A DNA stretch of 64,000 nucleotides from JACVRW01 sp963734025 (GTDB lineage Bacteria; Actinomycetota; Thermoleophilia; Solirubrobacterales; Thermoleophilaceae): assembly GCA_963734025.1 (NCBI GenBank), contig CAVTFR010000006.1:62001-126000 (forward strand), in the 5' to 3' direction. Positions 52,894 to 62,810 of this stretch are shown piece by piece (within the stretch, counting starts at the first letter, position 1; every line of letters begins with the position of its first letter). Both the position numbers and the translations under genes were made by a program. The notes under the pieces are model-generated. The model was given only the letters and a program-made list of their open reading frames with translations, had not been told where the DNA came from and made no database searches.

Positions 52894-53613
52894 TCAGCGC
52901 TGGGCGAACGGATAGCTGAGCTCGGGGAGCCAGCGCTCCCAGCAGGCCGCCAGCCGCCCGTCTGCGATCTGTTCGCCGAGCGCTCGGTCCAGTGAGTCGC
53001 GCATCTCCGGCCGCGCCTTCGACACGGCGACGCCCCACTCGTTGCGGGTCGTGACGGTGAAGGCGACATCGAAGGCGGGATCGTCCGCGAGCGGCACGAG
53101 CGCGACGTCGTCGTCCACGATGCCGTCGACGTCGCCGGCGCGCAGGGCGTCGAGCATCTCACCGAACACGTCGTCGCTCTCGCCGCCGAACGGAACGAGC
53201 TCCGCACCATCGAAGGACTCGGCGAGCGCCATGTTCGTGCTGCCGGCGATGGCGCCGATTCGCCGTCCCGCGAGAGCGTCCGGCGAGGCGATGCCCGCCC
53301 CCGCGCGGACGAGCAGCGATTCGTCGAAGACCGCGTAGGGACGGGTGAAGTCAACCCGCCGGCGACGATCGTCGGTGATGCCCTGACCACACCAGATTGC
53401 GTCTCCCTCGCCGGCGTCGAGCGCATCGACCATCTCGACCCACGGCCTGAACACCCACTCGAGCCGGCGACCGAGGCTCTCGGCGACGAGCGCCGCCGCG
53501 GCGGGCTCGTAGCCCTCGCGGACGCCGTCGCGGCTCTTGCCGAAAAGCGGCATGGCGTCGGCGTCGATGCAGATCAGCCGCAGTGACTCGCTTGCCGAGC
53601 TGGATTCGGCCAT
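52894..53613 (-). CDS. solute-binding-protein family 3-like protein without signal peptide
   Basis: A 239-residue periplasmic-binding-protein fold: RLICIDADAMPLFGKSRDG, WVEMVDALDAGEGDAIWCGQ, VDFTRPYAVFDESLLVRAGA, LAGRRIGAIAGSTNMALAES and MLDALRAGDVDGIVDDDVAL. These are family 3 (amino-acid-binding) landmarks. The N-terminus MAESSSASESLRL has no signal peptide or lipobox, so it may act in the cytoplasm, or a start was missed: a longer frame to 53679 adds no signal sequence. No ABC permease nearby. Coupled by 1 nt to the glutamine synthetase family gene. Confidence 0.8.
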   Translation of the reverse strand: MAESSSASESLRLICIDADAMPLFGKSRDGVREGYEPAAAALVAESLGRRLEWVFRPWVEMVDALDAGEGDAIWCGQGITDDRRRRVDFTRPYAVFDESLLVRAGAGIASPDALAGRRIGAIAGSTNMALAESFDGAELVPFGGESDDVFGEMLDALRAGDVDGIVDDDVALVPLADDPAFDVAFTVTTRNEWGVAVSKARPEMRDSLDRALGEQIADGRLAACWERWLPELSYPFAQR

Positions 53614-55008
53614 CAGGGCAGATAGGTCAGGTAGGTCTCGCGGTCCCACTCCGTGACGGCGCCGCATGCCCGGTGCCACTCGTCGCGCTTGATCGCGACA
53701 AACGTGTCGTAGAGGTCGCCCGGCAGCGCGCCGCGGACGACCTCGTCCTCGTGCAGCGCGTCGAGTGCCTCGCCGAGCGTGCGCGGAAGCAGGTCAAAAC
53801 GCGCCTCCTCGGCGTCCGGGAAGTCGTCCTCGGCGTGCGGGTCGCCGGGATCGATGCGGTGTGCGATCCCGTCGCGCATGGCGGCCAGCATCACCGCGTG
53901 AGTCAGATAGGGGTTGCAGCAGGCATCCGGCGCGCGGAGCTCCATGCGCGGCCCGAGCACGCGGACGATGCACTGGCGGTGGTCGTAGCCCCAGACGGGC
54001 ACGCTCGGGGCGAACTGCCCCACGTCCCAGTAGCGCGCGTAGGAGTTGGCGGTGGGCGCGACGACCGCGGTCATGCCGCGCGAGTGCTTGCAGGATGCCG
54101 CCGATCGCCGAGCGCCCGACGTCGTTCATGCTGCGCCCGTCCGGGTTCGCGAAGGCCGGCTCGTCGCCTCGCCAGAGGCTCAGGTGGTGGTGGCAGCCGT
54201 TCGCCATGATGCCCGGCACCGGCTTCGGCATGAACGTCGCGAGCACGCCGAACTCCTTCGCCACCTGCATGCAGATCTGACGGAAGGTCGTGAGCCGGTC
54301 GGCGGTCTCGACGCAGGGGCCGAAGAGGAAGTTCATCTCCACCTGGCCGGGGTCCTCGTAGTCGGCCTGGATCATGTCGAGGCCCATCTCCTGGCCGTAG
54401 CGGGTCACGCGCTTGAGGATCGGCCGCATCTCCTCGATGTGGCCGATGTGGTACGGCGTGCCGACGTGGGCGGGGAGCTTCGATATCGACGCGGTCATCG
54501 AGTTGACGTCCGGGAACCAGCTCATCTCCGGCTCGCAACCCGAGCGCAGCGCCAGGCCGAGCTCGGCTTCGAACTCCGCGTGCACGCGCTTCAGGTTCGC
54601 CCGCGAGTCGCCCTCCGCGACGGCCCCGGGACGCTCGGGATCGTCAGCGGCGTGGAAGTGGTCGCAAAACACGCGCCCTATCTCGGTGTCCCAGGGCAGC
54701 ACACGGAAGGTGTCGAGGTCGGGCACGAGCAGGCCTTCCGCGCAAGCCACGGAACTCGGCCCGAGCACGTTGCCGTTGACGTCCACGGTGAAGCCGCCGG
54801 CGGAGAGATAGGTCCACGGGAGGCCGTTCTCCGCGATCCGCTCGAAGTGGGCCGACGGCACGACCTTGCCCATGACCCGGCCCGGCACCGCGGTGTACTG
54901 GAGGTACACGTGCCGGACCCCGTGCTCGCGGATGCGGGCTACGACCTCCTGCAGGGCCGAGCCGCGCGCGCTCTCGCCGAGCGTTTCGTCGAGCGTGCTC
55001 ACGCTCAT
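53613..55008 (-). pseudogene. glutamine synthetase family gene, frameshifted
   Basis: A GlnA-like type (not classical GlnA-I) with two in-frame halves. The N-terminal half from ATG 55008 shows the beta-grasp domain (TVDVNGNVLGPSSV), SGCEPEMSW and IMANGCHHHLSLWRGDEPAF. After GRSAIGGIL a single extra base (about 54088-54091) shifts the frame. The C-terminal half then reads TAVVAPTANSYARYWDVGQF, RMELRAPDACCNPYLTHAVM and DALHEDEVVRGAL to the stop at 53613. Length 1396 nt equals a 464-residue protein plus one base. Such GlnA-like enzymes ligate glutamate to amines or make glutamine; possibly gamma-glutamylpolyamine-type. Assembly error is likely. Confidence 0.85.
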
Positions 55009-55069
55009 GTCTCTCCTTTCTCGACAGACCTGGGCACGCGTGGACGCCAGCCCGGATGCGGGGTCGACC

Positions 55070-56438
55070 CTACTCCACGAGCCTCACCTCGAATCCGCTC
55101 GCGAGGGGTATCTCCCCCGCGCCGCCCAGCAGGCCCAGGATCTTCGTCACGTAGGCGCGCGTCTCGGCGAATGGCGGGATGCCGCCATAGCGCTCGACCG
55201 CCCCGGCACCCGCGTTGTAGCCCGCGAGCGCCAGCGCGACCTTGCCGCCGAACTGTTCGAGGAGGTCGCTCATCAGCTGGGCCTGGGCGTCGATCGCCTC
55301 CACCGGGTCGAACGGGTTGTCGAGCCCGTAGGCGTCCGCCGTGCCCGGCATGAACTGCGCGATGCCCTCGGCCCCCGCCGGGCTGCGCGCGAACGGGTTG
55401 AAGCCGGACTCCGCGTACAGCTGGGCGGCGAGCACGTTCATCGGCACGTTCCAGCGCAGCGCCGCCTTGGCGATCGGGTCGTGGAAGCGCGCCGGCACGA
55501 AGCTCGGCAGGCCGTGCTTGATGCGACCGTGGTCCCCGCCCGGCGGCTCCCACGAGCCCTGCTCGTAGCGAGCGGGATGCTGGCGGTCGCGCGGGTTGGC
55601 GCCGAAGCCGTAGTGCCAGGGCTCCCACGCATAGCGGTGGATGAAGCCGAACCGGCGGGCGTTCGCGTCGAGCCACGCGTACGCGGCGGGCGGGCCGAGG
55701 TCGAGCTCGGTGCCGTAGCGGTGCAGCGACGTGCCGGGCGGCGCGACCCATTTCGGGTTCGGGTTCGCGGCGAACAGGCGGGCCTGCTCGGCGTCGGAGC
55801 GGAAGGCGCTGTTGATCGACAGGAACAGCCCGGCCTCCTCCCTCGCCGCGGCGGCCATGCGGTCGAACGCGGCCGCCACGTCGGGGCGCATCGGCTTGCC
55901 CATTCGGTACGCCAGCGGCCCGTCATAGCCGCCGCCTGATCCGAAGGCCGGCATCCCGAGCGGGACGTTCAGGTCAGGGGCGATCTCGGCGGTCGCGCGC
56001 GCTCGGGGACCGGCAGCCTTCGCCCCTGCCGCCGTTCTGCGTTGGAGCACGTACACGCGCGACGCCGCGCACCCGCACCGCCACCCGCGTGGGAGCAAAA
56101 CCGCCGCCGGGGAAGCTCACGTCGGCGCCGCCGACCTTCACCCCGTTTCGGCGCGCGCCACGCACGGCGGCCCGCCGCACCAAAGCCAGATACACCGGCA
56201 ACGGCAGATGGCGCGGGTTCGGCAGCCCGTTCGCCATCACCGGCGGCTCGAACAGCCGCGGATACAGCTCCCGCATCACCTGCCCCGCCGACACCGCCGC
56301 CAGATCCGCCGCCCGCTGATGCTTGCCCCTCGAGCCCAGCGCGGAACCGAACGCGAACAACACCACCCCGAGGCCAAGGAGCAGCGTGACACGCCAAGCA
56401 GCACCAAGGAGGCCTGACGCCGTGTCCCTCGAAACCAT
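55070..56438 (-). pseudogene. TadE-like anchor fused to M15 peptidase and GH23 lytic transglycosylase, frameshifted
   Basis: One long protein in two frames. From ATG 56438: a transmembrane helix (WRVTLLLGLGVVLFAFGSAL), then HQRAADLAAVSAGQVMREL, as in TadE-like pseudopilin-type proteins, and GADVSFPGGGFAPTRVAV. Near 56023-56026 one extra base in a C/G run shifts the frame. The second part holds a VanY-like M15 domain (SAFRSDAEQARLF, SLHRYGTELDLG, WEPWHYGFG) and a GH23 transglycosylase (AAQLYAESGFNPFARSPAG, GIAQFMPGTADAYG). Length 1369 nt equals 455 residues plus one base. It would cleave both peptide and glycan bonds of the wall. Confidence 0.78.
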
Positions 56439-56975
56439 CGAAATCGCCCGGCCAACATGGCGACCGACCATCCCGAGAGCTGCGTACAGCTCAACACCCG
56501 CGACGAACAACAGCGCGACAACATCGTCTCGCGCGGGCACGAGGAGAACAGGTCCGCCGACCACGACTGGCCCGGCCGCCTCGTTCACTCAGCGCGGTAC
56601 CTCGCTCGCGGGACCCGCCGACTGGGTGGGGCGAGACGATCGCCGGCTTCGTGGCGGACGGCTTCGACACGATCGTATTCTGACCCGTCGACCCCCCGCC
56701 CGGCCAAGCTGTCGAACGGCGACGTCGTGCCGCTGCTCTCCAACCAGATTCCCGATCGAGGAGGAACCCGCAATGACCGACGCCCTTGTTCTCGGCGGCG
56801 TTACCGATGCCGGTCGGCCGCGCTGGTGCTCGAGAACACTGCGGACTGAACGGCCTACGCAGCCCGCATCATGCTCGGACGCCGATCGCGGTGTGCACCG
56901 AACGAACGGCACTCGCGCCTACGCCGAACAACGCGGCCACGCGCTTCGTCGAACCATGGCGCACGTCGCCGGGCC
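56439..56975. other. 537-nt region without an intact gene
   Basis: No reading frame here has the look of a complete conserved protein. It contains an LLM oxidoreductase remnant (see 56591-56755). Further on, a good ribosome-binding site (GGAGGAA) precedes ATG 56773, whose frame starts MTDALVLGGVTDAGR but soon becomes arginine-rich noise. It may be decayed genes or poor-quality sequence. Confidence 0.5.
56591..56755 (+). pseudogene. remnant of an LLM-class oxidoreductase C-terminus
   Basis: Fragments in several frames resemble the last 50 residues of an LLM oxidoreductase: RGTSLAGPADWVG, then after an extra G in a G-run (56627-56631) ETIAGFVADGFDTIVF, a TGA (56680-56682) where tryptophan is expected, PVDPPPGQ, and in another frame DVVPLLSNQIPD. 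Multiple lesions within 165 nt. Confidence 0.55.
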
Positions 56976-57635
56976 TCAACCGTCTTGCGTTCCTCGGAGG
57001 TAGTGCGGAAGGGCTATTCCGCCCCGAAGGGCGGGGTCGGGAACCGGCTCACCGTGCACGAGCCGGATCGGCACGACGCCGGCCCATACGTCGAGCCCGT
57101 GGTCGGCGTCGCCGTCCACCGGTGGACCACTTCGCACCTTCGCGGAGACCTCGTCGAGCGGTAGCGCGAGGATCAACGTCGCCTTGAGCTCCGACGGGGT
57201 CGGTTGCCGGGCGTCGTCCCATCGGCCTGGAGCGACGCGCTCGGCGAATGCCGCGAGCGCGGCGCGCTTGTCCTCGGGGTCGGTCACCGCCCGTGCCTCT
57301 CCTAGCACGATCACCGAGCGGTAGTTCACGGAGTGGTTGAAGATCGAGCGCGCGAGGACCAGTCCGTCGATCAGCGTCACGGTGAGGCAGGCCCGCGCGC
57401 CGCGACCGAGGGTCCGCAGCGTCCGGCTGGCGGAGGATCCATGTACCCAAACCTCGTCACCGACCCGTGCGTGCAGCGTCGGGATCGCGTACGGCTGGCC
57501 GTCCTCGGCGGTGAACGCGAGGTGTGCGACGAGGGCCTCGTCGAGGATCGCGTCGATCGACGGTCGGTCGTACGCGCCGCGCTTCGGCATCCGGCGGACT
57601 CGAGTACGAGGGCTGGGTGCGGTCGAGCGCTCCAA
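56976..57635 (-). CDS. pyridoxamine 5'-phosphate oxidase-like flavin/F420-binding protein
   Basis: A 219-residue split-barrel protein of the PNPOx-like (FMN/F420/haem-binding) group: RTRVRRMPKRGAYDRPSIDA, LVAHLAFTAEDGQPYAIPTL, VWVHGSSASRTLRTL, and VNYRSVIVLGEARAVTDPED. ELKATLILALPLDEVSAKVR and DVWAGVVPIRL complete the fold. I take TTG at 57635 because family members carry the TPRTRVRR segment before the ATG-encoded methionine at 57590; the shorter start gives 204 residues. Specific substrate unknown. Confidence 0.83.
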   Translation of the reverse strand: MERSTAPSPRTRVRRMPKRGAYDRPSIDAILDEALVAHLAFTAEDGQPYAIPTLHARVGDEVWVHGSSASRTLRTLGRGARACLTVTLIDGLVLARSIFNHSVNYRSVIVLGEARAVTDPEDKRAALAAFAERVAPGRWDDARQPTPSELKATLILALPLDEVSAKVRSGPPVDGDADHGLDVWAGVVPIRLVHGEPVPDPALRGGIALPHYLRGTQDG

Positions 57636-57667
57636 GGCTTGACGGCGGGTGCGAAGCGGCCGAGCCC

Positions 57668-59650
57668 TCACCGCGACCCGGCCGGCACGGTCTCCCAATG
57701 CCGAGCCGCGCGGCGCTGGAGCATCGCCCGGAACTGCTCGGTCGTTCTCGGAAGCAGCTCGCCCGTTCCCCAATCGAGGATCACGCCGTGGCGTCGCAGC
57801 ACGTCGAGCAGCTCGAGCTCGCCAGCGCGGTAGCGCTCGGCGACGGACTCGGCGTCCTCCTTCAGCCACTCGAGGCGATGCGACCGGATCCGCTCGCGCT
57901 CCTCCTCGGTCGCCCTCGCGTCGACCTCGTATTCCGCGAGCTCGGCGTCCACCTCGCGAACAACGACGCCGTAGTCCTTGGCGGCCCGCTCGACGCTCAC
58001 GTAGCCGTCGGCGACGTCCTCGCGGACCGCCTCGGGGTCACGCTCGAGTGGATCGCCGAAGCCACCGCCGCCGGCGCTCGGCCGGGTGAAGCTGTCTCCC
58101 GGCTTCAGCGGCAGGTTGGAGAAGACGGCGCCGAGGAACCGCTCGTCGTCGGTGCCCCGGTTGAGCCACACGCCGTGTGGGAACGATGGCAGCCCGCCCT
58201 CGATCCCCCAGGTGACCGAGCGCGCCCGGTCGCAGCAGTACGACATCACGGTGTTGCGAACCTCCGTCAGCCGCCCCCCCTTCTCGACGCCGCAGCCGCC
58301 CCGCCACTTTCCGGGGCCCCCGGTATCGGCGAGGATGTGGTGGCCGCTGGTCACGACCGGGGAGAGCCGCTCCTGCCCCTCCAGCGGCTGAACGGCGAGC
58401 CCGACGCCGAACACCGGCGAGGTGGCGTTCGAGCCGTCCTTTCCGTTTCGACCGCCCCAGCCCCCGGCCATCCAGTCGTACCACATGAAAATCGACTCGC
58501 CCCCGTCCCGCGTGTCGGTCCCGCCGACCAGCAGGTATTCGAGGTTGAACGCCGCGGCCATCGCCCGCTCGGGCATCACCTGGGACCACAGCTCGAAGTT
58601 GGCGTTCATGATCTTCTCGTAGGGCCCGGAGCAAAACCCCGTGACGGCGGTGGGCCAGGCGGCGTTGACGCAGCTGCCCTCCGGCCCGAGGTCGATGTCG
58701 AGCGCCCGATAGAAGCCCGAGTTGAGCGGCACGTCGGGGAAGAAGGTCTTCGTGCCGGCGATGACGCCGGAGAAGCTCGCCCCGAAGCCCGAGTTCAGGA
58801 ACGTGCCGACCGCGGGGTGGGATCCGGAAAGGTCGTAGCGGACGACGTCACCGTCGATCGTCATCTTGACCCTGATCGGAACAAGCCCCTCCTCCTCGGC
58901 GGGGTCGAAGTCGATGTAGTCCTCGGTCTCCCAGGTGCCGTCCGGAAGCTCGGAGATCCGCTTGCGTGTCAGCCGCTCGACGTAGTCCTGCACCTCGTCG
59001 AAGGCGGTGACGATCGTTTCGCGGCCGTACTTTTCACACAGCCGCAGGATTTCGCGCTCCGCCACCGCGGTGGCCTCCACCTGCGCGAGGCAGTCACCCT
59101 CCGCATCGCTGGGCGCGCGCGTGTTCGACACGATCATCCGCACGATGTCTTGGCGGTAAACGCCCTCGTCATAGATCCGCAGCGGCGGGATCCGTACGCC
59201 CTCGCCGAAGTGATCCTTCGCGCTGACGTCGAAGGAGCCGGGCACGCTCCCGCCCATGTCCGCCCAGTGCCCGTTCGACTCGGCGAGGCAGATCAGCTCG
59301 CCGTCATGGAAGATCGGGCGTACGATCCGCACGTCGTTGAAGTGCGTGCCCCCCACGTAAGGGTCGTTGATCGCGAATACGTCGCCGGGCCGCATCCCGT
59401 CCCCGAACGCGTCGACCACCGCCTTGGCGGTCAGATGGAGCGTGCCGACGTGGACCGCGATGTCCTGGCTGCCCTGCATGATCGTGTTTCCCTGCGGGTC
59501 GCACAGGGCGCTTGAGAAATCGCGCGAGTAGATGACGAACGAGTGGCAGGTCCGCAGGATCTGCTCCGCCATCTGGTCGACGATCGTCACGAAGGCGTTC
59601 TTCAGCACCTCGAAGGTGACCGGGTCGAGCGTCTGCTGGTCGCTGCTCAT
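57668..59650 (-). CDS. hyuB: hydantoinase/oxoprolinase subunit B (HyuB family)
   Basis: A 660-residue HyuB: LDPVTFEVLKNAFVTIVDQM, SRDFSSALCDPQGNTIMQGS, FAINDPYVGGTHFNDVRIV and FTRPSAGGGGFGDPLERDPE. This is the second subunit of ATP-dependent N-methylhydantoinase or 5-oxoprolinase, and of related carboxylases. It works with HyuA, whose stop overlaps its ATG by 4 nt. Full length and intact. Substrate could be 5-oxoproline, hydantoins or a ketone; the pxp genes upstream favour a cyclic amide. Confidence 0.92.
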   Translation of the reverse strand: MSSDQQTLDPVTFEVLKNAFVTIVDQMAEQILRTCHSFVIYSRDFSSALCDPQGNTIMQGSQDIAVHVGTLHLTAKAVVDAFGDGMRPGDVFAINDPYVGGTHFNDVRIVRPIFHDGELICLAESNGHWADMGGSVPGSFDVSAKDHFGEGVRIPPLRIYDEGVYRQDIVRMIVSNTRAPSDAEGDCLAQVEATAVAEREILRLCEKYGRETIVTAFDEVQDYVERLTRKRISELPDGTWETEDYIDFDPAEEEGLVPIRVKMTIDGDVVRYDLSGSHPAVGTFLNSGFGASFSGVIAGTKTFFPDVPLNSGFYRALDIDLGPEGSCVNAAWPTAVTGFCSGPYEKIMNANFELWSQVMPERAMAAAFNLEYLLVGGTDTRDGGESIFMWYDWMAGGWGGRNGKDGSNATSPVFGVGLAVQPLEGQERLSPVVTSGHHILADTGGPGKWRGGCGVEKGGRLTEVRNTVMSYCCDRARSVTWGIEGGLPSFPHGVWLNRGTDDERFLGAVFSNLPLKPGDSFTRPSAGGGGFGDPLERDPEAVREDVADGYVSVERAAKDYGVVVREVDAELAEYEVDARATEEERERIRSHRLEWLKEDAESVAERYRAGELELLDVLRRHGVILDWGTGELLPRTTEQFRAMLQRRAARHWETVPAGSR

Positions 59651-61680
59651 CGAGTCTCCTCAATCGTCATCCGGACGTTCAGCCACTCGTCCACCTCCAC
59701 GCTACAGCCCGGCGGCACGAGCACCGTGGAGTCGAGCTGCTCGAGCACGGCGGGCCCCTCGAAGCTCGCCCCGGCGGGCACGTCGGCGCGACGATAGACC
59801 GGAGTCTCGAGGGCATCGCCGCCGCCGAAGTGCACAGGTCGGCGTGCGATCGGGTCCGGCATCGAGCCCTGGCGCTCGTGGCGCGCCAGCTCGGCCTTCT
59901 GCGTGGCCCCGACCGCGCGCAGGTTGAGCCGGTAGACCTCGATGGGGCTCCCCTCCCGTCGGTAGCTGTGCTCGCGGTCGTGCTCATTCTCGAAGGTACG
60001 GGCGAGGTCCTCGAGCGACGTGACCTCCCCGTCGACGGGAACGGCGATGGAGCGCCACTGCCCCGCATAGCGCATGTCGATCGTGCGCTGGAGCTCGACC
60101 TGGTCCGGGGCCACTCCCTCCACCCGCATCCGCTCCATGGCCTGCTCTTCGAGCTGCGCGAACTCCCGCTCCACCTGTGCCGCGTCGATGTCGTCGACGG
60201 TACCGAGCAAGAGGGTGAAGAAGTCGTGCCGGATGTCGACCAGCAGGCAGCCGAGCGCCGAGGTGGTTCCCGGGTTTGGCGGCACCAGCACGGTCGGGAT
60301 CGCGAGCTCGCGGGCGAGCGCGGCGCCGTGAAGCGGGCCGGCGCCCCCGAAGCAGACCAGCGCGAACTCGCGCGGGTCGTAGCCGCGGCGCACGGAGATC
60401 AGGCGAATCGCGTCGGCCATGTTCGCGTTCGCGACGGCGATCGCGGCCTCCGCCGACTCGGTCACGCCCAGTCCGAGCGGCTTGGCAAGCCGCGTGCGCA
60501 GCGCCTGCTCGGCCTCGCCCGGGTCGAGGGTCATGGCCCCGTCGAGGAGCTCGGCCCCGAGCCGGCCGAGGACCAGGTTCGCGTCGGTGTTGGTGGGCTC
60601 GGTTCCACCCTGCCCGTAACAGGCAGGACCGGGGTCGGCACCCGCGGACTGCGGCCCGTTGCGGAGCGACCCGGCGTCGTCGATCCAGGCCAGTGACCCG
60701 CCGCCGGCGCCGATGGTCAGCACCTCGATGCTCGGGAAGCGGATCGGATACCCGTACTGCACCGACCACTCGGTCGTGGTCCTGGCCTCGCCCTCGTAGA
60801 CCAGCGAGATGTCCGTGCTGGTCCCTCCCATGTCGAAGCCGATTGTGTTCTCGAACCCGCAAAGCTGGCCGATGTGGCGGCTCGCGATCGCGCCTGCCGC
60901 GATTCCGGATGCGGCGAGGCGCACCGCCCAGCGGTCCGCCGTCTCCGGAGTCATCACCCCGCCTCCGGAGTGCAGGATCACCAGATCGCCCTCGTACCCG
61001 CCGGATCGCAGCTCGCTCTCGAGCTCGCGGACGTAACGCCCCACCAGCGGCTGCAGGACGGCGTTGGCGATCGTGGTCGAGAACCGCTCGTGCTCGAAGA
61101 TCTCGGGCAGGACGTCGCTGGACGTCGTGACGTTCGTGCCGTCGAGCTCCTCCTCGAGGATGTCGCGCATGCGCTGCTCGTTCGCGGGGTTGGCGTACGA
61201 GTTGATGAAGCACACCGCCACGGCCTTCACGCTGTGGCGCTTCAGCAGCCGCGCGACCTCGCGGGCGCCCTCTTCGTCGAGCGGCTCAAGGACGTTGCCG
61301 GCGTAGTCGACCCGCTCGGCGACCTCGAAGCGGTGGCGCCGGCGGATCGGAGGCGGGGGGACGTCCTTGTACGCGTCCCAGAGGTCTTCCTTCGTGCCGC
61401 GCCGGATCTCGATCACGTCACGGAAGCCCCTCGTGGTGACCATTGCGGCCGCGGGGTAGGTCCGCGTGATCAGCGCGTTCGTGGCCACAGTCGTGCCATG
61501 CGAGAAGAGGGCGACCTGCGACAGATCGATTCCCGCCGTCTCGACGCCGCTCATCACCCCGTCTATCGGATTGGCCGTGGACGGGACCTTCGCAACCCGG
61601 AGCTCGCCGGTGTCGCGGCGCAGGACGCAGATGTCCGTGAACGTGCCGCCGACGTCTACTGCGACGATGTCCTCCGCCAC
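59647..61680 (-). CDS. hyuA: hydantoinase/oxoprolinase subunit A (HyuA family)
   Basis: A 677-residue HyuA: N-terminal acetate-kinase-like ATP site VAVDVGGTFTDICVLRRDTG, FSHGTTVATNALITR, MVTTRGFRDVIEIRR, second phosphate-site GFDMGGTSTDISLVYEGEA, and REFALVCFGGAGPLHGAALA. Start GTG at 61680, set 8 nt after a GGAGG box. A 122-nt gap to pxpC (61681-61802) contains only this ribosome-binding site. ATP-dependent ring opening of a cyclic amide is expected. Confidence 0.93.
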   Translation of the reverse strand: MAEDIVAVDVGGTFTDICVLRRDTGELRVAKVPSTANPIDGVMSGVETAGIDLSQVALFSHGTTVATNALITRTYPAAAMVTTRGFRDVIEIRRGTKEDLWDAYKDVPPPPIRRRHRFEVAERVDYAGNVLEPLDEEGAREVARLLKRHSVKAVAVCFINSYANPANEQRMRDILEEELDGTNVTTSSDVLPEIFEHERFSTTIANAVLQPLVGRYVRELESELRSGGYEGDLVILHSGGGVMTPETADRWAVRLAASGIAAGAIASRHIGQLCGFENTIGFDMGGTSTDISLVYEGEARTTTEWSVQYGYPIRFPSIEVLTIGAGGGSLAWIDDAGSLRNGPQSAGADPGPACYGQGGTEPTNTDANLVLGRLGAELLDGAMTLDPGEAEQALRTRLAKPLGLGVTESAEAAIAVANANMADAIRLISVRRGYDPREFALVCFGGAGPLHGAALARELAIPTVLVPPNPGTTSALGCLLVDIRHDFFTLLLGTVDDIDAAQVEREFAQLEEQAMERMRVEGVAPDQVELQRTIDMRYAGQWRSIAVPVDGEVTSLEDLARTFENEHDREHSYRREGSPIEVYRLNLRAVGATQKAELARHERQGSMPDPIARRPVHFGGGDALETPVYRRADVPAGASFEGPAVLEQLDSTVLVPPGCSVEVDEWLNVRMTIEETR

Positions 61681-61802
61681 GCCCTCATCCTCCTTCGATG
61701 GACCTCTGGGTCGAATGCTGGCGCATCACCGTGCCCGTGCGCCACATGCGAAAGCACGAACGACCTCGGAGCGGCTTTGGACTTCGCACAATCGGCCCGG
61801 GT

Positions 61803-62807
61803 CTAGACCCCTTCGAGGCTCGACTCGGTGAGGAGCGCGTCGAGCTCGCGCCCCCGCTCGACCGCCTCGTCGACCGACAGCTCCTGGAAGCGCACGCTGT
61901 CGCCGACCGGTCGCAGTTGGCCGAGCTTCCACAGGCCAACGTAGGCGATCGTCCCGGCCACCACGAAGCCGCCCGCGGTCGGGCCGTCATGGGCGAGGAT
62001 CACCGGCAGGTCGCCGTTGATGTTGATCGCCCCGAGGGGGTAGCTGTTGTCAAGGATGTTCGACGGGTGTCCGCCGGAGATGCCGCCGCCCTTGCGGGCC
62101 CACTTGAACTTGTGCGAGGCAAGCCGGATTCCGGTCCGGTTCGAGTTCTTGTCCACCGGCCAGGTCCGGCTGAAGAACTCGTCCATGTCCTCGTCGGTCA
62201 GGTAGTCCGGAGAGGCCTGCGGCCCGCGCACCGTCTCGATGTCCCAGTCCCGCACGTACGCGGGACGCAGCGCTTCCTTGAACCGCTGGGGGGCGCCGGG
62301 CTCCCTGGCGTCGCCGAGCGGGAGCCGGTCGCCCGCTTGAAGCGCCCGGCCCTCGTGGCCGCCCAGCGCGCCCATCGTGTACGTGGAGCGCGAGCCGAAG
62401 AAGAGCGGCACGTCGACGCCTCCGGAGACGGCGACGTACTGCCGAAAACCGGGGCCCTGGGAGATCCCGATCCGGAGCTCCGTCCCAGGGCGAACCCGCC
62501 GGCTCTCCCAGAGCGGCACGGGCTCGCCGTCGATCGTGACCTCGGCCTCGGCGCCGCAGACCGCCACCATCGCGTCGCCTTCGAAGCGGAGTCCGAGCCC
62601 GCCGAGCGTCACTTCGAGCGCCCCGGTCCCCGCCGCATTGCCGACAAGCAGGTTCGCGACGCGGAAGGCGAAGTGGTCCATCGGCCCCGCGGGGAACAAG
62701 CCCTGGCTCATCATTCCGACGCGTCCGGGGTAGTCCTGGACCGTCGTCGCGATCCCTCCCTCGAGGACCTCGATTGCTCTCGTCGAGTCTTCTGGCATCT
62801 GCACCAC
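61803..62807 (-). CDS. pxpC: PxpC/KipA-type carboxyltransferase-fold subunit (5-oxoprolinase subunit C-like)
   Basis: A 334-residue protein of the biotin-dependent carboxyltransferase family: ATTVQDYPGRVGMMSQGLFP, GPMDHFAFRVANLLVGN, ALEVTLGGLGLRFEGD, FFGSRSTYTMGALGGHEGR and the late QLRPVGDSVRFQELSVDEA. In PxpABC this subunit helps phosphorylate and open 5-oxoproline; in urea amidolyase and KipA contexts the same fold occurs. GTG start at 62807; a nearby GTG or ATG is possible. It is 3 nt after pxpB. Confidence 0.9.
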   Translation of the reverse strand: MVQMPEDSTRAIEVLEGGIATTVQDYPGRVGMMSQGLFPAGPMDHFAFRVANLLVGNAAGTGALEVTLGGLGLRFEGDAMVAVCGAEAEVTIDGEPVPLWESRRVRPGTELRIGISQGPGFRQYVAVSGGVDVPLFFGSRSTYTMGALGGHEGRALQAGDRLPLGDAREPGAPQRFKEALRPAYVRDWDIETVRGPQASPDYLTDEDMDEFFSRTWPVDKNSNRTGIRLASHKFKWARKGGGISGGHPSNILDNSYPLGAININGDLPVILAHDGPTAGGFVVAGTIAYVGLWKLGQLRPVGDSVRFQELSVDEAVERGRELDALLTESSLEGV

Positions 62808-62810
62808 GCC

